Part shown: piece by piece, positions 17,652-25,291 of the stretch
How the letters are laid out: each line of letters begins with the position of its first letter
How positions within the stretch are numbered: position 1 is the first letter of the stretch
Source: Polaribacter pectinis
GTDB lineage: Bacteria; Bacteroidota; Bacteroidia; Flavobacteriales; Flavobacteriaceae
Reading direction: 5' to 3'
Length of the DNA: 64,000 bases
Assembly (NCBI RefSeq): GCF_014352875.1
Contig: NZ_CP060695.1
Span: forward strand, 1,085,501-1,149,500
Translations under genes and position numbers: made by a program
The notes under the pieces: generated by a model
The model's database searches: none
The model's input: the letters and a program-made list of their open reading frames with translations, nothing else
Told to the model about the DNA's origin: nothing

Positions 17652-17684
17652 AAAAAGGGAAGCAATAAGCTTCCCTTTTTTTTT
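17652..17684. terminator. Bidirectional terminator between asmA-like and DUF5362 genes
   Basis: GGGAAGC-AATAA-GCTTCCC is flanked by an A-tract and nine T residues and lies between convergent genes. Confidence 0.92.
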
Positions 17685-17699
17685 AGTTAATTCTTATTT

Positions 17700-18152
17700 T
17701 TAGAAAGCTGAACCAGAAGATAATGCTGCAATTAACCCAATAACTATTGCTAAAACATAAAGTGATAATAGAATAATGGCTAACACTCCAACAAATTTAT
17801 AATGCGATTTCAACATTTCGAATGCTTTGGCCAAAACTTCATCATCTTTAGATATTAAAGCCTTTTTCATTTTTACAGAAAATTGATATAAATAGTAGAT
17901 CGGAAAAATATAAATTAGACCAAGAACTAAATACATTCCAGTCATCATTGCTCTAAAATCAAAAGGCATTCCTTGTGCTTGAGGCATATTATTGTATAGA
18001 GAACCTATAAAAAAGCTAGCAATTATCATAATTCCCACAAATACAAAACCCAATATTGATAAAAATTTACACCATTTAGCGGTTTCTCTTAAAAAGCTTT
18101 TTGCGGAACTTGTTAAAGTTAATTGCTCTAATTCTGTAATTGCATTTTGCAT
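17700..18152 (-). CDS. DUF5362-like integral membrane protein
   Basis: A protein of 150 residues with three to four predicted membrane helices: about 28-50 (FLSILGFVFVGIMIIASFFI), about 70-92 (MTGMYLVLGLIYIFPIYYLY) and about 118-145 (FVGVLAIILLSLYVLAIVIGLIAAL). The loop KMKKALISKDDEVLAKAFEMLKSHYKFVG between the last two helices is the most family-like region and resembles DUF5362 proteins of Bacteroidetes. No function is known. It stands alone between the bidirectional terminator and the rocD terminator. The family name is from memory of this pattern and is less certain than the membrane topology. Confidence 0.68.
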   Translation of the reverse strand: MQNAITELEQLTLTSSAKSFLRETAKWCKFLSILGFVFVGIMIIASFFIGSLYNNMPQAQGMPFDFRAMMTGMYLVLGLIYIFPIYYLYQFSVKMKKALISKDDEVLAKAFEMLKSHYKFVGVLAIILLSLYVLAIVIGLIAALSSGSAF

Positions 18153-18189
18153 AATATTTTTTTTTTAGTTAGTATTCTTCAAAAATAAT

Positions 18190-18225
18190 AAAAAAAATAG
18201 CCACAAATTTGTGAATTTGCGGCTA
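18190..18225 (-). terminator. Intrinsic terminator of rocD
   Basis: On the minus strand TAGCCGCAAATT / AATTTGTGGCTA form a stem with one mismatch, followed by a T-run. It lies 28 bases after the rocD stop. Confidence 0.85.
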
Positions 18226-18252
18226 AATATTAAATGTTATAAAAAGTGATTT

Positions 18253-19527
18253 CTAAAATTCAGAAATTGTTTTCTTAATTATAGAAATACAATCCATTAA
18301 TTGCTCTTCAGTCATTACTAAAGGTGGCGCAAAACGAATAATATTTCCATGTGTTGGCTTTGCTAATAAACCGTTATCACGTAATTTAATACAAATATCC
18401 CAAGCAGTAGAACTATCTTCAGAATCGTTAATTAAAATTGCGTTTAACAATCCTCTACCTCTTACAGATTCCACTAAATGATTGTTTTTACAGAATTCTG
18501 TTAATTCAGCTCTAAAAATTTCACCTAATTTATCAGCATTAATTGCTAATTTTTCATCAGCAACAACTTTTAGTGCAGCCATTGCAACAGCAGCAGCAAT
18601 TGGGTTTCCACCAAAAGTAGAACCATGGTTTCCAGGACGAATCACATTCATAACACTGTCATTTGCTAAAACCGCAGAAACAGGATATGCTCCACCAGAA
18701 AGTGCTTTTCCAAGAATTAAAACATCTGGTTTTATTTCTGGAGTTCCAGAACAATTTTTCTCTGGACAAGAACAATTTCCACAAGTAGCTAATAAACGAC
18801 CCGTTCTTGCAATTCCTGTTTGTACTTCATCTGCAATAAATAGAACGTTGTGGTCTTCACACATTTTCTTTGCAGCCGCTAAATAACCATCAGAAGGAAC
18901 ATAAACACCAGCTTCACCTTGAATTGGTTCCACCAAAAATGCAGCAATATTGTTACTACTTTCTAGCGTTTCTTGTAATTCCTGTAAATTATCATATTCA
19001 ATTTTTATAAAACCTTTTGTATAAGGACCAAAGTTTTTACGAGCAACAGGGTCGTTAGAAAATGATATTATTGTAGTTGTTCTACCATGAAAATTATTCT
19101 CACAAACAATAATTTGTGCTTTATTTTCATCAATTCCTTTTACTTCATACGCCCATTTTCTGGCAATTTTTAAAGCAGTTTCCACAGCTTCTGCACCAGT
19201 ATTCATTGGTAATAATTTGTCGAAACCAAAATATTCGGTTGCAAATTTTTCATATCTACCAAGCATATCATTATAAAATGCACGCGAAGTTAAACTCAAC
19301 GTTTTTGCTTGATTCGTCATTGCATCCACAATTTTCGGATGACAATGCCCTTGATTTACAGCAGAATAAGCCGATAAAAAATCATAATATTTTTTTCCTT
19401 CCACATCCCAAACATACACGCCTTCTCCTCTACTCAAAACCACAGGAAGTGGATGATAGTTGTGCGCTCCATATTTGTTCTCTAATTCGATTGCTTCTTG
19501 CGAAGTTAATTTGTCTAAAACAGCCAT
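18253..19527 (-). CDS. rocD: Ornithine--oxo-acid aminotransferase
   Basis: A class III PLP aminotransferase of 424 residues that transfers the delta-amino group of ornithine to 2-oxoglutarate, giving glutamate semialdehyde for proline/arginine metabolism. YGAHNYHPLPVVLSRGEGVYVWDVEGKKYYDFLSAYSAVNQGH is the hallmark N-terminus of RocD. Further motifs are NTGAEAVETALK, FHGRT, EPIQGEAGV, IADEVQTGIARTG and the Schiff-base lysine in LILGKALSGGAYPVSAV. A four-Cys insertion (CGNCSCPEKNCSG, about 265-280) is unusual compared with the shorter bacterial form. I chose the ATG at 19527 over an upstream in-frame start at 19560. The leader shows palindromes around a -7 box. Confidence 0.95.
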   Translation of the reverse strand: MAVLDKLTSQEAIELENKYGAHNYHPLPVVLSRGEGVYVWDVEGKKYYDFLSAYSAVNQGHCHPKIVDAMTNQAKTLSLTSRAFYNDMLGRYEKFATEYFGFDKLLPMNTGAEAVETALKIARKWAYEVKGIDENKAQIIVCENNFHGRTTTIISFSNDPVARKNFGPYTKGFIKIEYDNLQELQETLESSNNIAAFLVEPIQGEAGVYVPSDGYLAAAKKMCEDHNVLFIADEVQTGIARTGRLLATCGNCSCPEKNCSGTPEIKPDVLILGKALSGGAYPVSAVLANDSVMNVIRPGNHGSTFGGNPIAAAVAMAALKVVADEKLAINADKLGEIFRAELTEFCKNNHLVESVRGRGLLNAILINDSEDSSTAWDICIKLRDNGLLAKPTHGNIIRFAPPLVMTEEQLMDCISIIKKTISEF

Positions 19528-19579
19528 TTTTATTGTTTTAAAATTTATAAAAAAAACCATTCCTATTCTACCTTTATCC

Positions 19580-19657
19580 TTTCAGCAAGAACTGAAAATT
19601 CAGCGTGGGAAAGAAATCATCCCCGAAGTTTTACAAAAGTAGTAAAATAAAACTTCG
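19580..19657 (-). promoter_or_regulatory. rocD promoter palindrome and structured leader
   Basis: CGAAGTTTTA (19624-19633) and TAAAACTTCG (19648-19657) are a perfect 10-bp inverted repeat enclosing CAAAAGTA (19634-19641), which on the minus strand is the -7 box TACTTTTG. Downstream in the rocD transcript come two small hairpins, GGG...CCC (19623-19607) and TTTCAG-N6-CTGAAA (19597-19580). The palindrome could be an operator and the leader could be structured. Both are inferred. Confidence 0.5.
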
Positions 19658-19672
19658 AAATAAAAATTATTT

Positions 19673-19762
19673 GGGCGTTCCCTAAAAAGGTCGGGCTTTC
19701 ACTACTCGCTTTTTTTCTGAAAAAGAAAAAAGAGCTCAAACAAACCGTTCAATCCCTAACGC
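19673..19762 (+). repeat. Intergenic hairpin repeat, copy A
   Basis: A 90-base repeat running from GGGCGTTCCC to AATCCCTAACGC with a core hairpin CTTTTTTTCTG / GAAAAAAG. Its middle (CTTTCACTACTCGC to CCGTTCAATC) is nearly identical to copy B at 27251, and a diverged copy lies inverted at 51349. It occupies the 326-base gap between the rocD and rlmD starts (19528-19853). The rest of that gap is the rocD leader, A/T-rich sequence and the rlmD promoter. Confidence 0.8.
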
Positions 19763-19826
19763 AACCTGTTAAATTATAAAAGTAATAACTTCAAAACATA
19801 ATGCTAATCTATCAATATCTTTTCCT

Positions 19827-19834
19827 TAATTTTG
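19827..19834 (+). promoter_or_regulatory. -7 promoter box of rlmD
   Basis: TAATTTTG matches TAnnTTTG and lies 19 bases before the ATG at 19854. Confidence 0.55.
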
Positions 19835-19853
19835 CAATCCAAAATAATTGAAA

Positions 19854-21308
19854 ATGCCACGTAGAGAACGCAACAAATTTGTAAAAAAGAATCAAGTTTT
19901 AGAATTAAAAATTGAAGATTACGCTTTCGGAGGAAAAGGAATTGCCAGAATTCATTCCGAAGAAGGAAGTTTCGTTGTATTTGTTCCAAATACGTTGCCT
20001 GGGCAATTGGTAAAAGCACAAATTAGCAAATCCAGCAAAAACTACGCAGAAGCTAAATTAATTGATGTTTTAGAACCATCTGAAGACGAAGTAGAAGTGG
20101 AATTTCAAGACATTCCTGGAGCGCCTTACATTCAATTACCAATTGAGCTTCAACATAGATATAAAAAAGAAAGTACTTTATCTTTATTCAAAAGAATAGG
20201 AAAAGTAGAAAATATAGAAGATTTATTCGACGAATTTGTAACCTCGCCAAACGTATTTCATTACAGAAATAAAATGGAATATGGTTTCTCTGCAATTGGT
20301 TATGACAGAATACATAAAACCGATAAAGACGAGTTTACTTTAGGTTTTAAAAGACGTGGAGTTTGGTGGATGGGCGATAATTTAGAGAAAGATTCTGGTT
20401 TGTTCGACAAACAAATGGAAGACAATCTAAAAAACATTCGTCAATATTGTATTGAAACTGGTTTAGATCCTTGGCATGGACCTAAAAAAGAAGGTTTCTT
20501 CAGATATTTTGTAGTTCGTAAATCTTTTAAAACAGACGAGTTATTATGTAATTTAGTAACAACTTCTCCTGATTTGGATAAGTTCGATTTACAAAAATTC
20601 GCAAATTTCCTAAAAGATATTTTTGGAGAACGTTTAGCTGGACTTCTACACACAATTAACGACGAAACTGGCGACAGAACAATCGCAACTTCAGGAAGTT
20701 TAGAACTCGTTTATGGAAAAGACAAAATCGTAGAAGAATTATTAGGTTTAAATTTTGAAATCAGCATGAAAAGCTTTTTTCAAACCAACCCAAAATGTGC
20801 AGAAAAACTCTATAACAAAGTGGTAGAATATGTTTTAGAAGACAAATCTAAAGTAGACAATACTGTGGTTATGGATTTATTCTGTGGTACAGGAACAATA
20901 GGGCAAATTGTTGCTTCTAAAAGCGAAAACGCAAAAATAGTTGGTGTAGATATTGTAGCTTCCGCAATTGCAGACGCAAAGAAAAACGCCAAAAGAAATA
21001 ATATTGAAGGTTTAAAATTCTTTGCAGCAGATGTTGGTAAATTTTTAATTGCGCATCCTGAATATCAAAATAAAATAAAAACGATTATTTTAGATCCTGC
21101 AAGAGCAGGAATTGCACCAAAAACATTGCAGAAAATCATCAATTTAAATGCAGATAGAATGGTGTATGTTTCTTGTAATCCTGCAACACAGGCTAGAGAT
21201 ACAGAATTGTTAAGAGAAGCTGGTTATTTAATTAAAAAGATTAGTTTGGTAGATCAATTTCCACATACGAGTCATATTGAAACTGTGGTTTTGTTTGAAA
21301 AGAGTTAA
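19854..21308 (+). CDS. rlmD: 23S rRNA (uracil-C5)-methyltransferase RlmD/TrmA family
   Basis: A SAM-dependent RNA m5U methyltransferase of 484 residues. Residues about 10-70 form the TRAM RNA-binding domain (LELKIEDYAFGGKGIARI). The SAM site is MDLFCGTGTIGQI, followed by VGVDIVASAIADAKKNA. ILDPARAGI and the catalytic cysteine C441 in YVSCNPATQARD complete the family signature. It most likely methylates U1939 or U747 of 23S rRNA, and which position cannot be read here. The ATG at 19854 is preferred over a TTG six bases upstream. The genes downstream (PCD, DUF6452, DUF6048) are on the same strand. Confidence 0.92.
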   Translation: MPRRERNKFVKKNQVLELKIEDYAFGGKGIARIHSEEGSFVVFVPNTLPGQLVKAQISKSSKNYAEAKLIDVLEPSEDEVEVEFQDIPGAPYIQLPIELQHRYKKESTLSLFKRIGKVENIEDLFDEFVTSPNVFHYRNKMEYGFSAIGYDRIHKTDKDEFTLGFKRRGVWWMGDNLEKDSGLFDKQMEDNLKNIRQYCIETGLDPWHGPKKEGFFRYFVVRKSFKTDELLCNLVTTSPDLDKFDLQKFANFLKDIFGERLAGLLHTINDETGDRTIATSGSLELVYGKDKIVEELLGLNFEISMKSFFQTNPKCAEKLYNKVVEYVLEDKSKVDNTVVMDLFCGTGTIGQIVASKSENAKIVGVDIVASAIADAKKNAKRNNIEGLKFFAADVGKFLIAHPEYQNKIKTIILDPARAGIAPKTLQKIINLNADRMVYVSCNPATQARDTELLREAGYLIKKISLVDQFPHTSHIETVVLFEKS

Positions 21309-21378
21309 TTAGTTTTAACATCATTTTAATCAATATTAGCATCAATAATTATATATTTAAAACTTAAATAAAAATACT

Positions 21379-21678
21379 TTGAAAAAAATAAAACTTTCAG
21401 ATTCAGCTATTGAAGAGAAATTAGAAACTCTACTTGAATGGGAATATTACGACAACGCTTTACATACAGATTTCGAGTTCGATAATTTTAAAGATTGTAT
21501 GTCTGCAATGAACAGAATTGCCTTTGAGTGCGAAGCTTTAAATCATCATCCAGAATGGACGAATGTTTATAATACTTTAGATATTACATTAACAACGCAC
21601 GATGCAGATGGAGTTACAGAGTTAGATTTTAAATTAGCAGCAGCAATCAACAAAATTGTAGAAGTTGAAGAAGAATAG
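21379..21678 (+). CDS. 4a-hydroxytetrahydrobiopterin dehydratase (pterin-4a-carbinolamine dehydratase)
   Basis: A small cytoplasmic enzyme of 99 residues that dehydrates 4a-hydroxytetrahydropterin so the cofactor of phenylalanine hydroxylase can be recycled. The signature EALNHHPEWTNVYNTLDITLTTHDADGVT contains the catalytic histidines and matches the PCD family exactly. The length is normal. Translation apparently starts at a TTG (21379), since no ATG exists before the conserved region. No phenylalanine hydroxylase gene lies in this window. The end overlaps a possible upstream start of the next gene. Confidence 0.92.
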   Translation: MKKIKLSDSAIEEKLETLLEWEYYDNALHTDFEFDNFKDCMSAMNRIAFECEALNHHPEWTNVYNTLDITLTTHDADGVTELDFKLAAAINKIVEVEEE

Positions 21679-21694
21679 ATTTAAAAATTATCCT

Positions 21695-22150
21695 TTGAAA
21701 AAAACACTTGTTTTATTATTACTATCAATTGTCATTTTTTCTGCTTGCGAGAAAGATGATTTTTGTATTCAAAACCCGGTTACACCAAAATTAGTAATCG
21801 ATTTTTACAATAATACCAGTAGAGAAACCTTAAAAGACATTACAACATTATATGTTTGGGTAGATGGAAAAGACAGTATATATGAAGGTTCAAGAGAGAA
21901 TTCCATCATTATTCCTTTAAACACTTTAGCTACCGAAACAATTTATAATTTTTCTAATGGTACAAGCGTAGATAAATTTACAGTTAACTACACACCACAA
22001 GAAGTTTACGTTTCTCGTTCTTGCGGCTATAAAGTTATTTTTAATGGTATTACATTTACATCAGAAAATAATTGGATATTAGATTTTACACCAACAACAT
22101 TAACAACCATAGACAATCAAGATGAAACACATGTACAAATATTTCATTAG
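21695..22150 (+). CDS. DUF6452-like lipoprotein
   Basis: A protein of 151 residues with a lipoprotein signal peptide (LKKTLVLLLLSIVIFSACEKDD, lipobox FSAC). The mature chain starts with a Cys-containing FCIQNPVTPKLVIDFYNN and is mostly predicted beta strands (LYVWVDGKD, SIIIPLNTLATE, VSRSCGYKVIFNG). It resembles the DUF6452 proteins of Flavobacteriia and its function is unknown. I chose the TTG at 21695, which starts the signal peptide directly. A TTG at 21665 in the same frame would overlap the dehydratase gene. It overlaps the following barrel gene by 29 bases, so the two are probably made together. Confidence 0.72.
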   Translation: MKKTLVLLLLSIVIFSACEKDDFCIQNPVTPKLVIDFYNNTSRETLKDITTLYVWVDGKDSIYEGSRENSIIIPLNTLATETIYNFSNGTSVDKFTVNYTPQEVYVSRSCGYKVIFNGITFTSENNWILDFTPTTLTTIDNQDETHVQIFH

Positions 22151-22835
22151 CATTTGTTTGTTTTTTGTTTTTGTTAATGGATTTTCACAAGACAAAAAAA
22201 CAACCAAAAATAATACTGAAAAAGATACTATTATTTATAAATCTAAATACGGACTTCGTTTAGGTGTAGATATTAGTAAACCTATAAAATCTAATATAGA
22301 TGGAGCATATAGTGGTTTTGAACTTGTTGGAGATTATAGAATTTCTAAACGTTTTTATGTTGCTGCAGAATTAGGATATGAAGAAGAAACTAATGATGAA
22401 GATTATACAAACTCTACAGCCAAAGGAAGTTATATTAGATTAGGTTTTAACTATAACGCTTACGAGAATTGGTTAGATATGAATAACGAAATCTCTTTAG
22501 GATATAGATATGGTTTTAGTTTATTTGACCAAACTTTAAATTCTTACACACCCAATGTAAATAGCACTTATTTTCCTGCAAATTCGGTTATTGTGCCACA
22601 AACAGCAAGTGGTTTAAATGCACATTGGTCTGAATTTATTATGGGAATTAAAGTAGAAACTTTCAATAATTTCTTTGTAAGTTTTAGTGTTTCTTATAAA
22701 GTTTTAATGAGTGTAAAAGATCCAGAAAATTTTAAAACTTTATATTCACCAGGCTTTAATAGAATCTTTGAAAGCAATACTGGATTTGGGTTTAACTACA
22801 CACTATCTTACTTAATTCCGTTCTCAAAAAAATAA
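22122..22835 (+). CDS. DUF6048-like outer-membrane beta-barrel protein
   Basis: An exported protein of 237 residues. The signal peptide is YKYFISICLFFVFVNGFSQ, and the mature protein alternates aromatic strands (YGLRLGVDISKPI, FELVGDYRISKRFYVAAELGYEEE, SYIRLGFNYNAYENWL, NFFVSFSVSYKVLMSV), ending in FNYTLSYLIPFSKK with a terminal strand of the kind recognised by the barrel-assembly machine. It resembles DUF6048. It overlaps the upstream lipoprotein gene by 29 bases, so the two may form an outer-membrane pair. ATG codons at 22122 and 22131 are both possible starts. Confidence 0.72.
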   Translation: MKHMYKYFISICLFFVFVNGFSQDKKTTKNNTEKDTIIYKSKYGLRLGVDISKPIKSNIDGAYSGFELVGDYRISKRFYVAAELGYEEETNDEDYTNSTAKGSYIRLGFNYNAYENWLDMNNEISLGYRYGFSLFDQTLNSYTPNVNSTYFPANSVIVPQTASGLNAHWSEFIMGIKVETFNNFFVSFSVSYKVLMSVKDPENFKTLYSPGFNRIFESNTGFGFNYTLSYLIPFSKK

Positions 22836-22893
22836 AATAGTAAGATTTATTATTTTTTAGTAAATTTAACCTCGGTCTTACAAAAATATAAAT

Positions 22894-23841
22894 ATGAATA
22901 AAATACCTAGCGTAAATCTAAATGACTTTTTATCTAATGATGAAAGCCGCAAACAAAAATTTATAAATGAAATTGGTCATGCATATGAAAACATAGGTTT
23001 TGTAGCATTAAAAGGTCATTTTTTAGATGATAAATTAGTCTCTGATTTATATTCAGAAATTAAGAATTTTTTCGATTTACCAACTGAAACTAAAGAGAAA
23101 TACGAAATTCCAGGAATTGGAGGACAAAGAGGTTATGTTTCTTTCGGAAAAGAATCTGCAAAAGGAAAAAAAGAAGGAGATTTAAAGGAATTTTGGCATT
23201 TTGGCCAATATGTAGATGAAGATTCTAAATACGCAAAAGAATACCCAAAAAATGTTCAAGTAGAAGAACTTCCAAAATTTAATGAAGTAGGAAAAGAAAC
23301 CTACCAAATGCTAGAAAAAACAGCAAAGTATGTTTTACGTTCATTAGCATTGCATTTAGGTTTAGAAGAAACTTATTTCGATAATTATATAAAAAACGGA
23401 AATAGTATTCTTCGTCCAATTCATTATCCACCAATTCAAACAGAACCTAAAGGCGCAGAAAGAGCTGCTGCTCATGGAGACATTAATTTAATTACTTTAT
23501 TAATGGGTGCGCAAGGAAAAGGTTTGCAGGTTCAAAATCATAAAGGAGAATGGATAGATGCTATGGCAGAACCAGATGAATTAATGATAAATGTTGGAGA
23601 TATGCTATCTCGTCACAGTAACAATAAATTAAAATCTACTATTCACAGAGTTGTAAATCCGCCAAAAGAAATGTGGGGAACTTCTCGTTATTCAATTCCG
23701 TTTTTTATGCACCCAATTTCTGATATGAAATTAGATGTTTTAGAAAATTGTATAGATGAAAACAATCCAAAACAGTTTGATGATATTACTGCTGGTGAGT
23801 TTTTAGACGAACGTTTAAGAGAATTAGGCTTAAAAAAATAA
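22894..23841 (+). CDS. 2-oxoglutarate/Fe(II)-dependent dioxygenase, isopenicillin N synthase-like
   Basis: A cytoplasmic non-haem iron oxygenase of 315 residues. The DIOX_N domain occupies about 1-130 (IPSVNLNDFLSNDE, GFVALKGHFLD), and the double-stranded beta-helix follows. The iron ligands are H194, D196 (HGD) and H251 (TIHRV). R265 in SRYSIPFF should bind the 2-oxoglutarate carboxylate. All key residues are present. Homologues are common in marine Flavobacteriia, but the substrate is unknown. The gene ends three bases before a small inverted-repeat element that separates it from the SUI1 gene. Confidence 0.9.
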   Translation: MNKIPSVNLNDFLSNDESRKQKFINEIGHAYENIGFVALKGHFLDDKLVSDLYSEIKNFFDLPTETKEKYEIPGIGGQRGYVSFGKESAKGKKEGDLKEFWHFGQYVDEDSKYAKEYPKNVQVEELPKFNEVGKETYQMLEKTAKYVLRSLALHLGLEETYFDNYIKNGNSILRPIHYPPIQTEPKGAERAAAHGDINLITLLMGAQGKGLQVQNHKGEWIDAMAEPDELMINVGDMLSRHSNNKLKSTIHRVVNPPKEMWGTSRYSIPFFMHPISDMKLDVLENCIDENNPKQFDDITAGEFLDERLRELGLKK

Positions 23842-23844
23842 GAA

Positions 23845-23971
23845 AAGCCCATCCTAACCTTCCAAAAGGGAAGGAATGTATTATGGGAAATATGCCGAAT
23901 AAAAACAATAAAAATATACTCAAAGTTACCAGCACGAGTTTTTCCCCTTTGGGGAAATTAAAAGGCTTTTT
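23845..23971 (+). mobile_element. Gene-free MITE-like element before the SUI1 gene
   Basis: The left end AAGCCCATCCTAACCTTCC (23845-23863) continues as an AAAAGGGAAGGAA hairpin and is nearly identical to the right end of the element at 6504-6671. The right end (23939-23971) is a diverged form, TTTTTCCCCTTTGGGGAAA to AAAAGGCTTTTT, and its last base touches the ATG at 23972. No reading frame lies between. The two ends are imperfect inverted repeats of the same family and may come from different members. Confidence 0.68.
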
Positions 23972-24295
23972 ATGGATTTAAAAGATCAACTAAAAAATTT
24001 GTTTCCAGAACACAAGGAAACTGAAGAAGTGGTAAAAGAAAAAACAAATATTTGGATGCAAGATGATCCAATTATTTGTAAGTATGAAAAACGTAAAGGA
24101 AAACCAATTACTATTTTAGAGGGTTATACAGGAGCAACAGAAGATTTTAAAATTCTTGCCAAAGAAATTAAGACAAAACTCTCTGTTGGTGGTAGTTTTA
24201 AAGATGATAAAATCATTATTCAAGGAGATTTTAGAGATAAAATAATGAAAATGTTAACCAACAAAGGGTTTAAAGTAAAACGCGTTGGCGGTTAA
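23972..24295 (+). CDS. SUI1/eIF1-like translation initiation factor (YciH family)
   Basis: A protein of 107 residues. The C-terminal half (KRKGKPITILEGYTGATEDFKILAKEIKTKLSVGG to IIIQGDFRDKIMKMLTNKGFKVKRVGG) is the SUI1 domain shared by eukaryotic eIF1 and bacterial YciH, which checks start-codon fidelity in the initiation complex. The N-terminal 30 residues are a short acidic extension with an IWMQDDPIICKYEKR linker. The start codon sits directly against the end of an inserted repeat element, so its translation region (AAAAGG, seven bases before the ATG) is supplied by the repeat. It is closed by a terminator. Confidence 0.9.
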   Translation: MDLKDQLKNLFPEHKETEEVVKEKTNIWMQDDPIICKYEKRKGKPITILEGYTGATEDFKILAKEIKTKLSVGGSFKDDKIIIQGDFRDKIMKMLTNKGFKVKRVGG

Positions 24296-24314
24296 TTTTT
24301 ATACTGAATACAAT

Positions 24315-24344
24315 AAAACAACACTAAAAACGTTGTTTTTTAAT
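24315..24344 (+). terminator. Intrinsic terminator after the SUI1 gene
   Basis: AAAACAAC / GTTGTTTT pair around a nine-base loop followed by T residues. The stem is A/T-rich but well placed. Confidence 0.7.
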
Positions 24345-24345
24345 T

Positions 24346-25290
24346 ATGAGGAATTCAATATTACATATCACAAACGGAGATACTACTACTAATTATCTTC
24401 AAAAACTGAAATTTTCTGGAGAGTTTATTACATGGCGAGAAATGTTGTGTGAAGGAAAAACTACTACAGATGTTGGAAGTGAAAATTTCTGGAAAAATAG
24501 ATTTGAGTTCTTTAAAACCTCATACAAAGTCAGCAAACAGAAATTTATAAATTATACGGTAAAAGAGTACAGAAACCTATGTAATAAAAAAGAGCAAAAA
24601 GAAATTGTTTTGTGGTTTGAGCACGATTTATTCTGCCAAATTAATATGATTGCAGTTATCAGTTGGCTAAAACGTTACAGAAAAGGGTATCATATTTCTC
24701 TTGTTTGTAGCGGAAAAGTAAAAGGTTCTCAAAAAATGTTTAGTTTACCTGAATTATCTAAAGAACAAATTCATCAACATTATAAAGATAAAATAGAATT
24801 AACACAAGACGACATTGAATATGCAGATTATATTTGGCAATTGTATTGTTCAGATAGTCCACTTCGTTTGGAAACGATTTATAAATTCAATCCAATGTCT
24901 CCTTTTCAATATTTAGCAACTGCTTTAGAAGCTCATTTACAGCGTTTTCCTTCTATAGAAAATGGTCTAAATAAAATTGAAAATACAATTTTAAAAACTG
25001 TAAATAATCATCATTTTTCAACAAAAAACGACCTAGTTAATCAACTTTTAAAAGAACAAGAAGTTTATGGCTTTGGAGATTTACAGTATGAACATAAAAT
25101 AAATAACCTTAATAAATTATTCTCTTCATTTAACCCAGTTCAACTTTCTGAAAAAGGAAAAGAGGTTTTAGAAAATCAAGTTAATTTTTACGGCAAATTA
25201 CGTAATGATATTTCGTATCTTGGCGGCTCTAAAAAATACAGTTTTTTATATAATAACAATTCAGAAAAGCTGCTTCAAATAACATCATAG
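24346..25290 (+). CDS. DUF1835 domain protein
   Basis: A cytoplasmic protein of 314 residues. The start, ILHITNGDTTTNYLQKLKFSGEFITWREMLCEGKT, is the DUF1835 signature. It continues with IVLWFEHDLFCQINMIAVISWL and ISLVCSGKV, suggesting a Rossmann-like alpha/beta fold, and ends in a helical part with a winged-helix look (KNDLVNQLLKEQEVYGFGDLQYEHKINNL). Function unknown. It is the first gene of a compact operon: one base separates it from the nucleoside phosphorylase gene, and the next genes follow without gaps. The operon's role is therefore the best clue to its own. Confidence 0.82.
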   Translation: MRNSILHITNGDTTTNYLQKLKFSGEFITWREMLCEGKTTTDVGSENFWKNRFEFFKTSYKVSKQKFINYTVKEYRNLCNKKEQKEIVLWFEHDLFCQINMIAVISWLKRYRKGYHISLVCSGKVKGSQKMFSLPELSKEQIHQHYKDKIELTQDDIEYADYIWQLYCSDSPLRLETIYKFNPMSPFQYLATALEAHLQRFPSIENGLNKIENTILKTVNNHHFSTKNDLVNQLLKEQEVYGFGDLQYEHKINNLNKLFSSFNPVQLSEKGKEVLENQVNFYGKLRNDISYLGGSKKYSFLYNNNSEKLLQITS

Positions 25291-25291
25291 T

